64,000 nt of DNA from Metellina segmentata. Lineage: Eukaryota; Arthropoda; Arachnida; Araneae; Tetragnathidae. The stretch spans positions 94,118,172 to 94,182,171 of the forward strand of contig OX375874.1 of NCBI GenBank assembly GCA_947359465.1, in the 5' to 3' direction. Made by a program: the position numbers and the translations under genes. Under the pieces are notes generated by a model, which saw only the letters and a program-made list of their open reading frames with translations, ran no database searches and was not told where the DNA came from. Positions 32,888 through 43,990 of this stretch are shown piece by piece (the stretch's first letter is position 1; each line of letters opens with the position of its first letter).

Positions 32888-33050
32888 GGAGCCGCGGTGG
32901 ACCGGTTGTAAGAGTAACGGATTAGCATCCGGAGGATTGCGAGTTCGAATCCAACAAACACCGTCGTCTACAAACGAGGCTGGTGCACGTTAAATCTGTT
33001 GTGGCCTCAAATGTCCTCGTAGGCGTGGAAGTTTGGAGAGTGGGGGTCGT
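32888..33050 (+). mobile_element. SINE family A, 3'-truncated
   Basis: Head GCCGCGGTGGACCGGTTGTA, B box GCGAGTTCGAATCC and the body start GCACGTTAAATCTGTTGTGG. It breaks off after GGAGAGTGGGGG. The head is like the 27647 copy. Confidence 0.8.
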
Positions 33051-33079
33051 AGATATACCACACACAAAATGCTTCGATT

Positions 33080-33210
33080 GGTAATTTTTAATTAACGTCG
33101 TACTAGAACAACACAGCGGGCCATTGACGACGGTCCGGGATCAGTTCCCTAAGGGCAAGATCCGAGGACAACATCACTTAATTTTGAACCATGGTTAGAT
33201 GAGACAAAAT
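33080..33210 (-). mobile_element. SINE family A 3' half
   Basis: Reverse family A tail and body: AATTAACGTCGTACTAGAAC, CATTGACGACGGTCCGGGAT, then TAATTTTGAACCATGG. The head is missing. Confidence 0.75.
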
Positions 33211-33237
33211 GCTAAGAAATAAGATGCAAAAAACAGC

Positions 33238-33575
33238 AAATGGTAATGGCAATTTTAGTTAACGTCGTACTAGAGCAATACAACGGGCTATTGACGACGG
33301 TCCGGAATCAGTCCCTTAAGGGAAAGATTCGAGGACAACACCTCGTAATTTTGAACCACGGTCAGATGACGAAGCAACACCTGAGCTGGCACACCACTCT
33401 CCAAACTTCCACGCCAACCCAACGTGAGGACTTTCGGCCACGACAGATTTAAGGTGCACCAGCCGCCTCTACACCATACGTTTACAAACATCCATGCCCA
33501 GACCCGGATTCGAACCAGGAACCTTCCGATCTAGAGGCTAACACCTTTACCACTATACCGGTTGGTCGGCTGCAA
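33238..33575 (-). mobile_element. SINE family A, near full length
   Basis: Complete in reverse: tail at 33238, body, B box GGTTCGAATCCGGGTCTGGG and head GCAGCCGACCAACCGGTATA at 33575. Frames on both strands (33240-33452, 33288-33491) are SINE sequence, not genes. Confidence 0.88.
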
Positions 33576-33604
33576 AAAAAAAAAGCAAAGGTATATAGAA
33601 ATAA

Positions 33605-34240
33605 CTGGTAATGGTAATTTCTAATTAACGACGTACTAGAGCAACAACACGGGCCATTGACGACGATCCGGGATCAGTCCCTTAAGGAAAAGATTCGAGG
33701 ACAACACCTCGTAATTTTGAACCACGGTCAGACGACGAGGCAACAGCTGAGCTGGCACCCTTCTCCAAACTTCCACACGAACCCAACGTAAGCCGCACTA
33801 GCCGCTTCTACACCATAAGCTTACAAATATCCATGCACTGACCCGGATTCGTACCAGGAACCTTCCAATCTAAGGCTGCCGACCAACCGGCATAGTGGTT
33901 AAGGTGTTAGCCTCTAGATCGGAAGGTTCCTGGTTCGAATCCGGGTCCGGATGTTTGTAAGCGTATGGTGTAGAGGTGGCTGGTGCACCTTAAATCTGTC
34001 GTGGCCGAAAGTCCTCACGCTGGGTTGGTGTGGAAGTTTGGAGAGTGGGGTGCCAGCTCAGGTGTTGCTTCGTCATCTGACCGTGGTTCAAAATTACGAG
34101 GTGTTGTCCTTGGATCTTTCCCTTAGGGGACTGATCCCGGACCGTCGTCAATAGCCCGTTGTGTTGTTCTAGTAGGACGTTAACTAAAATTACCATTACC
34201 ATTACCTATCTAAGGCTACCAGATGGGTCGGCGACCAAGG
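33605..34240 (-). mobile_element. SINE family A, split by another SINE
   Basis: The reverse body runs 33605-33877. Its tRNA-like head resumes at 34218-34240 (minus: GCCGACCCATCTGGTAGCC). The plus-strand SINE 33878-34207 sits in between, within the head. Confidence 0.85.
33878..34207 (+). mobile_element. SINE family A inserted head-on into another SINE
   Basis: Full length: head GCCGACCAACCGGCATAGTG, B box GGTTCGAATCCGGGTCC, body and tail ATTACCATTACCT. The perfect 10-bp TSD ATCTAAGGCT (33868-33877 and 34208-34217) lies within the head of the host SINE. The result is a head-to-head inverted pair with arms of nearly 300 bp. Confidence 0.93.
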
Positions 34241-34469
34241 AAGTGAATCTGTCGGTACTTTGAAAAAAATTAACTAATTTTCGGTTTTGCATTGTTATCA
34301 AAGATAAATATAAAAAAATGGCAAGTTATCCGTTTTGAGTCTTTAATGCAAAATCGGTGGTTTCATAAAACTGAGTATTCAGTAATTTGGTTGCTAAACT
34401 TCACAGCATTAGTCTGTTTTCCCGTTGTCTGAGTATGTGCCAACTCTATCATTAAATTTAATGTATTTT
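34241..34469. other. Spacer
   Basis: AT-rich; nothing recognised. Confidence 0.35.
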
Positions 34470-34600
34470 CAACCTAGTACATACCTTATAAAAAATAGCC
34501 CAACCTAGTATAGACGTTATAAACAATAGTTCAACCTAGTATAGACCTTATAAACAATAGTTCAACCTAGTATAGACCTTATAAACAATAGTTCAACCTA
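34470..34600. repeat. 31-bp minisatellite, left part
   Basis: Units of the form ACCTAGTATAGACCTTATAA then ACAATAGTTCA repeat about four times. The array resumes at 37402. The composite transposon 34601-37401 inserted within it. Confidence 0.92.
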
Positions 34601-35139
34601 CAAGGTGGCAACAAAATCCTCGAAAAAAAGTTCCCTGATATTTCCCTGATAGTGCGACAAAAATTTCCCAGATTTTACAAATCACTTCAGAAATGTCGGG
34701 ATCCGCAATTGGTATCGATATACGGTATCCACACGACAATATTTTTAAATATTTAGGGTCAGATGGGGTAAAAAGATCATTCTCCACAAATATTTTGTAT
34801 TTTTTCTCATCAGATATTTTAATTGTTATTGTGAGGGTTGGAACCCTTAATGGAACTCTAACAATAGCAATTGAAAAAAACTTGGAAAAAGAAATATTTT
34901 GACTATGAACTTTTTACTCTTGTCCCTACATTATCCTAATATACTTCAACATCAAATGCAAATATTAAAAAAAAATTGGTACAGCTTCAGTTTACGTTTA
35001 AATTGGTGGCAACGATCTTGGCACTTTTTTTTTTTGGCGCATTTCTAGTAGCTAGTTAGGGCAGGCTAAGGCAACCCATCAGTAAAACGATTATTATGGT
35101 TTCCATGGCAACCTCGGCAAGCGAAAAGTTAAATCTTTA

Positions 35140-35583
35140 GGCCCGGTACACACTAGTACACACATCCAGTTTTTCAACGTGCGGCGCCGCTGAAGCAACG
35201 CAAGTGCGGTCTGAGATATATTAGATCCAATGGAGTAGTGCACACATGCCTCCGGCGCCGCTGTACGTTCACCTTGAGTGCAATTTGTACCGCAATTCCC
35301 CACGGCGCCGCAGCTCGCCGCACACGCTTCTCCGGTCTGAAGTACCTTGTTTTCATAAATAAATCGAATATAAATAATACTTAATAAATGGTTGTATCCA
35401 GTAACGTCTATTTTGTTTCAAGATATACTTTTTTTTTACACCAGGTAAACCGAATAATCTTGTTTCCTTCGATAGAATATTTATCAAATGGCGCGAAATG
35501 AGTACTTGCGTCATTTCACGGTTATGTGTGCATAGTTGGAATTCGGTACCGCACGTTGAAAAATCGGATGTGTGCACCGGGCC
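35140..35583. mobile_element. Harbinger-type MITE, nested, 444 bp
   Basis: The ends are GGCCCGGTACACACTAGTAC and, from the right, GGCCCGGTGCACACATCCGA then TTTTTCAACGTGCGG. The 3-bp TSD TTA is at 35137-35139 and 35584-35586. Both arms are GC-rich with GGCGCCGC motifs, unlike the AT-rich surroundings. The 3-bp TTA duplication and GGSC termini are typical of PIF/Harbinger MITEs. Confidence 0.88.
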
Positions 35584-35812
35584 TTAGACAACGACCGGTA
35601 CAGCAGTTGTACCATCATCGCGCCAAGGAAGAATTTAGACAACGGCCAGTACATCAGTTGTACCATAAAACTTATAAGAATCCCGCCAAGAAATAATTTA
35701 GACTACGGCCGTTACAGAAGTTGTGCATTGAAAGTTACAAGAATCGCGCCAAGGAAGAATTGCGCTTGTTATATCGATAGTCTTAGTCAAAAGGTTAAAT
35801 TTTCGTTTTGAA

Positions 35813-36852
35813 TCTCTAATATGTATGTTTATCTATCTCTCAGTATGTTTGTTTCCTGCACGTAAAGTCCTGACGAATCTATGGCACTTACAGCACAGGT
35901 AGTCCAAATGTTTTGCAATTTTTTAATCGCGGCGAATTTTAAAATTCCATCTTTAACATTTTTAAATGAATTTAATTATTATTGAATGCAACAGCATAGA
36001 AGATCTTAAATTCTAAATTTATTTTTTCGTTTTCATTTTGCGCGGAGGAATGATTTTCCAGCAGACGATAAAAAACAAATAAACTTTTAACTGGAATTTT
36101 TTCATTCTTTTTTCTATCTACTAGACCGTTAAAGATGGAGTAAAAATTTCAACGGATTTGAAATCTGCGGAAAATTTCACATTAGATCGCTACCTAAAAA
36201 AAAGGTTTTTTTTTTTAATTAATAAAATTTTTAAATTGTATATCTTTAATATTTTTGCAAGAGTTTATGAAGTTTAGAGATTTTTAGCGAAAGAGGAAAA
36301 GAAAAAATAAACATTTTGGCTGGCATAGTTCAGTTCCTTTTATAAAATCGGGATCGTTAAAGATAAAATTGAAAATTTCAACGGATTTGAAATTTGACAC
36401 CAGACAGATACCTTATACGTTTGATTTTCTTTTAATAAATAATTTTTCAATTAAATATTTTTATTTTTACAAGAGATTGTGACGTCACGCCGAATTCCCA
36501 TTTGGTTTGCGAAGCAAACTACTATACACCACGGGCAACTCCGTTATGGATGTTACCTAATTTGAGAAGCAAATCATAGTTCATAATATTCATAATTTGG
36601 TTTACTTCGCAAACCAAATGGAAATTTACAGTGAATTCATTCCAATAGGCTACGTTTCGCGAAGCAAACCATCACCACGGGCAACGCCATGATGGCTGTT
36701 ATCCAATAGGCTACGAATTCTCATTTGGTTTGTTTCTCAAACTGTATTCGTAGCAATCACCGGGGTTTAGCGAGGAGCACCTAGTTAGTTAGCTCCTGAT
36801 CCCACGAAAAGAACTGTCACGGGCAACGCCGTGCTGGCCACGCAGAGGATAG
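35813..36852 (+). mobile_element. Non-autonomous Helitron, nested, copy 1
   Basis: It starts TCTCTAATATGTATGTTTAT after an A. It ends with the hairpin CACGGGCAACGCCGTG, then CTGGCCACGCAGAGGATAG before a T, so the usual CTAG is mutated to ATAG. The interior has several inverted copies of ATTCCCATTTGGTTTGCGAA and TTTGCGAAGCAAAC. No Rep/helicase coding is present. Confidence 0.85.
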
Positions 36853-37401
36853 TATTCTTTAAAGCTCTTTCAAAATTCGTTAAACTGTCGGTTGAGTTCA
36901 TTTGAAATAATTTCTTTCTAGGCAAAGTTAGAAGTGCGCCAAGGCCGTTACAACGCTATAAACGTAGACTGAAGCTTTACCAAAAAATTCTACAAATTGT
37001 CCTGTGTAATGTAATTGTAAGCAAAAAATATTGATTCAATGCAAAAAAAACAGCAACATTAGTTACACAAATTTAAAATTGGAAACCACAAGTTGTATCG
37101 CTGGCCTCACGGCAACGAAAACCACGGCGGCGGTTTTCACTGGGTTCGAAAATTACGACGCCAGTGTTCTTTATTCGAATTACAATTTCAGCGAAAACAA
37201 TTTATTCGATTCTCAAAAGTACTTGTAATCGCTCATCTCTAAATAGGCCACAAACGACAATAGTTACCGTTTTTATCAAAATTTTAAAAGTTCCCTGATT
37301 TTTTGAGAAATTTGGAAATTTTCCCAGAGAATTCCCTGATATTTCCAGAATTAAAAAGTTCCCTGAGAATTCCCTGATTTCCCGGTTCTGTTACCACCCT
37401 G

Positions 37402-37543
37402 ACCTAGTATAGACCTTATAAACAATAGTTCAACCTAGTATAGACCTTATAAACAATAGTTCAAGCTAGTATAGACGTTATAAACAATAGGTCAACCTAG
37501 TATATATATATACCTTACAAGCAATAGTTCAACCTAGTATATA
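37402..37543. repeat. 31-bp minisatellite, right part
   Basis: Continuation of the array from 34600 with about four to five more units, then a short TATATATATA variant. The first five bases (ACCTA) are the TSD copy. Confidence 0.92.
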
Positions 37544-38058
37544 AACATTTAATATTTCTTTGTAGTTTAAAAAAATTTCAAGCTAAAATGGTGAATACTC
37601 ACACCCCTTGCAAACTAATCTACCTAAGCCAGGCAGTATTGAAGCTGAGATTTAAATTGAGCATTGCGATGGCAGTTGACTTCAACTTTTTTGCGAAACA
37701 GAATTTCCGAATATTTGGGACATACGAGGAAAGTAAAACATTGTAAACGTCGAATAATTTATTCACTTCCTCCGAAACCGTAATTATTCTTGTGTCCAAT
37801 ATTAAATTGAATTAAAGACCTTTTGTAGTTGTCTTAAAATCAGAGATCTATTTGAAATGGATTTATATCATGAATGCAACTTGCATCCGGAATTGTAAAA
37901 AAAAATGTAGTGTTTAAAAAACTTCCGAACTTAAATGATGATTGCATTTTCCTGCGAAAAAGAAGCGATTATTCAGGTTGCTATTTCAATCCAGATGGCC
38001 AATTCAACCCAAGTAAAGACGTCTAATTCTGCTAGTAATCAATGTGAAGCAAAAACTG
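37544..38058. other. Spacer
   Basis: AT-rich and without a recognisable feature up to the CACTG element. Confidence 0.35.
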
Positions 38059-38642
38059 CACTGCAAAAATTATCCGTTGTTTTTACGGACTTTTCCCGTA
38101 TATTTGACGGTTTAAAGCTGTTTTGTTGACAAAACGGTTTTTTACCGTTTTTCACTCTAGCCATATACGGTTTAAAACCGTCAGTTCAAATTCGAGTTCT
38201 CGTCATTACGGTATTGCTTTGCGTACGATAACTTTCCCTTTTCTTAAATCATTTTAAGATTATTTTCTACACTTGCTCTTATTTTTCAGCAATTATTTTA
38301 TGGTTTTGAACATCATGTAAATAAAAGTGCGATTCGACTTTTATTTAAGCTTTTTGTTATTCATCAGTTGGCAACCAGGTCGTATGTATGTTGTTTGGGC
38401 GCCATTTTTGATCGACGAGTGCTCAAATAGTTTCAACTCTAATTATCAGGTGAGCTTTTACTTACTTTTCATGCTCCTTTTGTTAATTTTTAGAAATTAG
38501 ATTCTTACCGTAATGTCTGTTTTAAGCAAATTAAAGCCAATTTTTTATTTCCTTAAAACGTGGAGGTGACGAGATGTTTCAGATTCATCTAACACAATGT
38601 AAATAGTCTTCAGGTATTTAATCAAAAATGTACTATTCATGA

Positions 38643-39310
38643 GTATTCATTGTCAGTTGTTTTAAAATGGCCATAACCTCATCTTGAACTGTTGCTTCAC
38701 ATTCTTCATAGGAAACAAATTTGTTTTTAGTGTCATATCATCTCGACATGAAGCGGATCTGGTAAGAAGCTTCAAAACATTCAATGACATTTGCCACATA
38801 ATAGCAAACACTCTTTCTACCAAATACTTTGACAATTACATATTCATTAAATGCATTTGAGTCGGGTCACAAAGATTCAGACAATGAGTAGAATGACAGA
38901 ACATTAAGTTTTTCACTATTTTCAATTTATCTATGTAATGTGATTTGGTCATGTGAATCTCTGAAATGCACATGTTGTATCTCCCAAAATCAACATGTAT
39001 CAGTATCTCATCTGTTCCAAGGTTATCTTTAGGTTGAAAATTGACCTGTATTGATGGGACTATGTTGCAAACATGCTTCATGAAGTAACGAAGCATATAA
39101 TTAAATTTATTAACTAGCGCTTTGACTTCTATTTCAACTTTTGATTTAACCACTTTCTTAGCTGACTTTTTTTTATTTATTTCACTGTAAACTTCTCTCC
39201 TCTTCCATTGCTCAACATATGTAATCATTTGTCTCAACGTGTTTGTTAATGCACTTCTTTCCAGACATTCTTCTTCACTTTTTACTACATCCTGACAGCA
39301 GAGATTTAAC
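38643..39310 (-). pseudogene. Transposase-like C-terminal remnant (HVDF type)
   Basis: The frame reads EEECLERSALTNTLRQMITY then VEQWKRREVY, a Lys-rich linker, and FQPKDNLGTDEILIHVDFGR. HVDF with a preceding conserved DE is a catalytic-looking core in a widespread but poorly classified group of animal transposon proteins (often HVDFSENY; here altered to GRYN). Past a stop near 38840 another frame keeps VIVKVFGRKSVCYYVANVIE, a C-terminal module of the same group. At least two lesions. Family placement is from memory of motif shape only. Confidence 0.55.
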
Positions 39311-40759
39311 CATCTAATCTAAATCATTGTAATTAAGAACTTTGAGGCTTTTTAATTTTTCAAAAGTTAACAAAACATTTTCATGCTTTTCACATGCACA
39401 TGTTTCTTACATCAGGTTGCAATACCCAACAGCTTCATCTGGGTTAACTACTCCACTCTGTTTGGTGGAATATTAATTTTTTTTTTCCTTCAAACAAAAT
39501 TTTCTTGTCTTTTCAACCTATTTTTTTTTGCTGAGCCCTCTTTTATGTCGTAAAGTTCTGGATCATTTTTAATTCTATTTCTTTTTTGCTAAGACTCCTT
39601 CCAGACTTTCCTAAATTTGATTATATCAGATTTCTTAGACATGGTACCAACTAGGCCAGATTGACATGATACCAACTGGTACTATGTCAGAAACAACAAA
39701 AAGAATTTCAGTCATGAGGATACTTAAATTATCTCCCAACTCAATGGCATATTTTTAAGGAAAAATTAAAGGATTTTATCAGCGTACACAATCAGACCCA
39801 AAGTTACAAGTGTTCAAACATTGTAAATCAAATAAAGCTGTTAGGCTTTATTCTACAGGTTCAAATCAGAACCAATTGGCAAGTTAAATCGGTACTGGTT
39901 AGAGAAAAAACAGTTGGACTGCTTATTTGTTTACCCAAGATTGTTCTTACTTTAATAAATAACCATTTATAATCACTATTTTACCATATCATTGTACAAA
40001 TTCCTGATAAGAAATATTTGCTCACCTCCATGGAGGTGAAATTTCAATGGTTGGACCACATTTATGCCTAACCTAAAACAATCCCAGCCATGTGCTTTGA
40101 TTTCCAGATTGTTTTGTACATTTTCTAACTATATGTTGTTGAAAAAAGTTCAGCAATAAATGAAAATATATTAAGTTAAAAAATGCCATGGCAGTGACAT
40201 TGTTAAAAGAACTCAAGAATTTTCTGAGTGTAAATAAATATAAGAAACAGACAAAATCATACTTGCTATTGAGTCAAAGATATCTTACAGTAAAGATGGC
40301 TCATTAGAGCTTCTTTTAATTACACTTTCAGACATGTACTGCCTTCTAGTAGACTTTTTTAAAGGTTATTTACTTTTTATGCAGAGCTGACAAAAATAGT
40401 AGGGACAAAATAATTTACTGATTTTTCAACATTAAATTTAATGAAAAATATAATAATTTCTGGTGCAATGAAATGAAAACTGTTAATGAAACTATTAATA
40501 TTAAATAAAGGAATTTTTATACTTTTTAAGTTTCAACTATATTTCTTAACCTAGAAACATGGTTAAGAACAGCCACGGAGGTGATATTTTCCATGTTTAA
40601 TTCACTTTTTTAAGTATAAATATGCAAATATTTATTCACTTGAAGATATCTGATGAAAATATACCTCAATTAAGATCTATTACTATTGTATAAAAATCAA
40701 TTGACACATGAAATTCATAAAAAAAATACATGTGACTCAAATTTCCACTTAATTTCAGA

Positions 40760-41287
40760 ATGACCCAGATACAGTATATCAACTTAATCAACAATTTTTT
40801 GGAATATTAGAAGTGCATGAACAAGACTCTTGGTTCCAACAAGACGTTGTAACCTGCCATACAAGTTATGACACCACGGGCATGCTTCAAGATTTTTTTG
40901 GCGATCGACTCATCTCAAGAAACCATTGGCCACCTCGTTCCGTCATCTACACATTCCTGACTTTTTTTCTGTGGGGATATTTAAAGAACAAAGTTTATGA
41001 AGATAATCACCAAACAATAGGTGATCTGAAAAGTGCCATTACTCAAAAGATACAAGAAGTCATTCCCAGCATTTTGAAAGGTGTTTCTAAAAATATGTGT
41101 AAACTACTTCAGCTTTGCCTCCCAAGAAAATTGCAGAAATTTTAAACATTTACTATAAATGTAAGTCCAAATTTTTTTCGTTTATAAGTGCTTTTCACCA
41201 TTAACATAAAAATATTTGTTTTAAAGTTTGTTGATTTTGTATAGTAAATTCACGAATCGTCAGTACAGGAACTTTTAGGACACCCTG
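40760..41287 (+). mobile_element. Mariner remnant, 5'-truncated
   Basis: The frame contains SWFQQDVVTCHTSYDTTGML, then HWPPRSVIYTFLTFFLWGYL and KNKVYEDNHQTIGDLKSAIT, the mariner DDE-region pattern. In VVTCH the G and A of the usual GAT are changed. The right TIR ACTTTTAGGACACCCTG ends before a TA. The left end is missing. The ORF upstream border (ATTTCAG before 40760) only looks like a splice site. Confidence 0.8.
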
Positions 41288-41468
41288 TACAATTCATGTT
41301 TTTCAAGATCATAAATTTGTCAAAGAAATGTGAAGAATTGAAGGCACAATTGTAAATTGCAGTTTAAGTACATGCGAGAACATTACTTTAACTGATTTGT
41401 CGCAGTTAATTTCTCACATGACATTTATTTTTTATAGTGTTTGATTGTATTTTTTAAATTAGCTTTAA

Positions 41469-42275
41469 CCCTTAACTGCTGTGTTACAAACCGTCTCGTG
41501 ACTAGTGTGGAGGGGTCTCTCAGACCTCGCTCACTAAAGTGTGTATAAAGTTAATTAATATATATTAATGAAAGATTCTTTAGATAATTATTATTTATAC
41601 ATTTTAAATTTAGATAATTCAATTCTTAACATGAATATATTTTATATTACTATACAAGTAAAGTAGATTCCATGTCTCTTCAGGCTCAGCTTTCTGAACT
41701 AATTTTGCAGGACATTTCAACCCTGGAAACTAAAACTATGTTGTGGTTTGGTGTTCTAATGGCACGATTAGGTTCCCCCCCTCCCAGCATCCCATTTGAA
41801 GTTTTTTTTCCGTAGAAATATTCTTGTGAAGATGCACTTGAAATGTCTTCATCTGCATAAATTTCCGAATCCGTTTCATGTTTGCTTTCAATAGTATCTG
41901 AAATTTCACTGTCCCAGTACTCTATTTCCGACCAATTATCAACAATATCCTGAACTTCTTTTTGTGCTAGATACAGAGGTAGTTTCTTAGTAAAGTTTGT
42001 TACCATTTTAGACTCAGCTGAAATTCCATACTCAAACAGACTATTTCATTCAGCAAGAACACTAACGCAAATGCTGTGAAGGGTCTAAGAGACCGTAGGG
42101 GAAATGCAAATAGTGTGAAATACGAAATAGTTGGGACATCCAAACCAGTGTTGGAATGTGGCTTCTCTTGAACGTAGTAGGAAGGTACTGAATAGGACAT
42201 TGACCAATATTCACTTTGAGAGGTGGAAACGACCTGTCACTCGGGGTCTGTGAGACCCATGACAGCAGTTAAAGG
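41469..42275 (-). mobile_element. piggyBac-like deletion derivative, 807 bp
   Basis: The ends are CCCTTAACTGCTGTGTTAC and, from the right, CCTTTAACTGCTGTCATGG, each flanked by TTAA (41465-41468 and 42276-42279), the piggyBac hallmark. Subterminal GGGTCTGTGAGACCC forms a hairpin, with a related CCTCTCAGACC form on the left. The minus frame 42006-41686 keeps an acidic N-terminus and EYFYGKKTSNGM then RAIRTPNHNIVLVSRVEMSC, a piggyBac transposase N-terminal signature. The catalytic core is deleted. Confidence 0.92.
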
Positions 42276-43038
42276 TTAAATAAACTTGTTAAACTTTGAA
42301 TAAAGCAAAATCACTAAAGAATTTTTCTCTGTCCTATTTGTATTTTACAGGTGTTTTCTAAGGATGAATCCTGATAAAGGATCCAAAGCCTCCAAAAAAA
42401 GAAATCCATGAATCAAAAAGTTTTGACCTTATAAAATAAACTTATGGACTTTGAATGGTGTTGAACATTTCATTGAATAGATATGAATATTAGGTATCTT
42501 GATTCTGTTAATTGCATCAAAGTTATTCTATTGTAATCGTGGTTTGATTTTTAAAAATTACAATCAATGAACCCTGATTATATTTGTATTTCTGTTTATT
42601 GTATATTTTTGCCTGCTCATTTTGTATTACTTAAATTATATGCAACAAACAAATGTACCTCACAAAACATTATGTAATTATCGTGTTCAGCACAGCACAG
42701 TGTATAATGTAACCATATTTAAAGGTGTTTTGCTATTTAATAAAAGTTATCAAGGTTTCTTAAATGAAAAGCTCCAGAGTTCTATATTTTGAAAATTTAT
42801 CACTGTTGACATTATAAGAAGACAACAATATTTATTTTTTCATTTATACAGACTTTTTTCTACATGCTTATATAGTTTGTTACTTAATAAGTATCCTCAA
42901 CATGCATATTGAAAAATGATTTACTTTAATTTTTATTATTCTGTATAATTGAATAATATTCTAGCATAATTTAGTTAGATTAATATTTAATTTAAATGTT
43001 TGAACATTATTGAAATAACATAAGTAATAAATATTATA

Positions 43039-43121
43039 CAGTGAAACCTGTCTATAACCATTCTGTAGGGACCTAAATAAAATATTGTTATAGACAGTAT
43101 CGTTACACACAGATTTCACTG
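43039..43121. mobile_element. 83-bp pogo/Tigger-like MITE
   Basis: The ends are CAGTGAAACCTGTCTATAAC and, from the right, CAGTGAAATCTGTGTGTAAC, with TA on both sides (43037-43038 and 43122-43123). It is a minimal TIR-only element. Confidence 0.85.
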
Positions 43122-43499
43122 TATATTGACAGTATTATGAATAAAAGGTACTGTGTACGGCACAGTATTTTTCTTTAATTTATTTGCTCTGCAATAGTTC
43201 TATACTATTTTAAAAGATGACTTTATCATTTTATCCACACTTCAAAACTAAATTTCAGAGAAAACCCATTATTTTGTGCGCAAAACTGTTTCAACTGTAT
43301 AGCTGATATTTACATTTTTACACAATTTGTAAACCTTATAGTATTTAGTGTAATTGCATTATTTTGTGGTAAAACCATATTCACTGCATAATTGCAGCAT
43401 ATTTTTTATGGTAACTGGTTGTAACTTCAATTCCATATGGTTTTGTAAACAGTTATAAACTAAAAACTACAGTAAACTTGTTCTTGACTAGTTAAAAAT

Positions 43500-43990
43500 A
43501 GTTCTGATTGCGAAATTATACTGTATTTTTTATGGTAACTGGTTGTAACTTTCACCGATTAAATACTTTTATGTAAACAAGTGAAAACTGAAACATACAG
43601 AGAAAACTAGATCTCATGGTAAAAAACAGTTGCGACTACAAATTTACTTCATAACTTTTACGGAAAAAATGTGATATATGGCAAAATACCGTTGTGAATA
43701 CGGTTTTACTTAGTAACTTTTATGGGGGAAACTTGGTCTTATATGGGGAAAACCGTCGAGAATACGGTTTTACTTCGTAACTTTTACGGGGAAACTTGAT
43801 CTCATATGGGGAAAACCGTCGAGAATACGGTTTTACTTCGTAGCTTTTACGGGAAAAACTGGATCTCTTATGGGAAAAAACCGTTGTGAATACGGTTTTA
43901 ATTCGTAACTTTTACGGGAAAAACTTGTTCTTGTATGGTAAAAAACCGTAATTTTTACGGTTAAGCACAACCAACCCAGCTGCCAGTTTA
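43500..43990. repeat. Subterminal tandem repeats, about 63 bp
   Basis: Blocks of the form GTAACTTTTACGGGGAAACT, TGATCTCATATGGGGAAAAC, CGTCGAGAATACGGTTTTAC recur at spacing 58-66 bp (near 43653, 43711, 43777, 43840 and 43904). Such repeats beside a TIR are expected transposase-binding sites in CACTA-like elements. Confidence 0.85.

Larger units (their letters stand above)
34978..36981. mobile_element. GGTACAG-family TIR element, nested, copy B
   Basis: The ends are GGTACAGCTTCAGTTTACGT and, from the right, GGTAAAGCTTCAGTCTACGT. The perfect 8-bp TSD AAAAAATT lies at 34970-34977 and 36982-36989. It carries the Harbinger MITE and the Helitron as inner insertions. Confidence 0.88.
34601..37401. 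mobile_element. Composite CAGGGTGG-ended TIR transposon, copy 1 (2801 bp)
   Basis: The left end is CAAGGTGGCAACAAAATCCT followed by the TTCCCTGATATTTCCCTGAT series. The right end read inward is CAGGGTGGTAACAGAACCGG then GAAATCAGGGAATTC. The perfect 5-bp TSD ACCTA lies at 34596-34600 and 37402-37406. It contains, nested, a GGTACAG-family element (34978-36981), a Harbinger MITE and a Helitron, in the same order as the copy at 53991-56710. No transposase frame is recognisable. A hAT5-like group with 5-bp TSDs is one possible home. Confidence 0.9.

Noticed and set aside
33240..34202. Four similar frames of 67-70 residues as a small gene family
   Set aside because: All coincide with SINE family A copies and appear on either strand according to SINE orientation.
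34470..37543. Regular 31-bp direct repeats as a CRISPR array
   Set aside because: The units are contiguous with no unique spacers, and the setting is plainly eukaryotic; it is a minisatellite.
40740..41145. A host exon with TTTCAG acceptor at 40759
   Set aside because: The frame is clearly a mariner DDE region and the AG is likely chance; no matching donor or neighbouring exon was seen.
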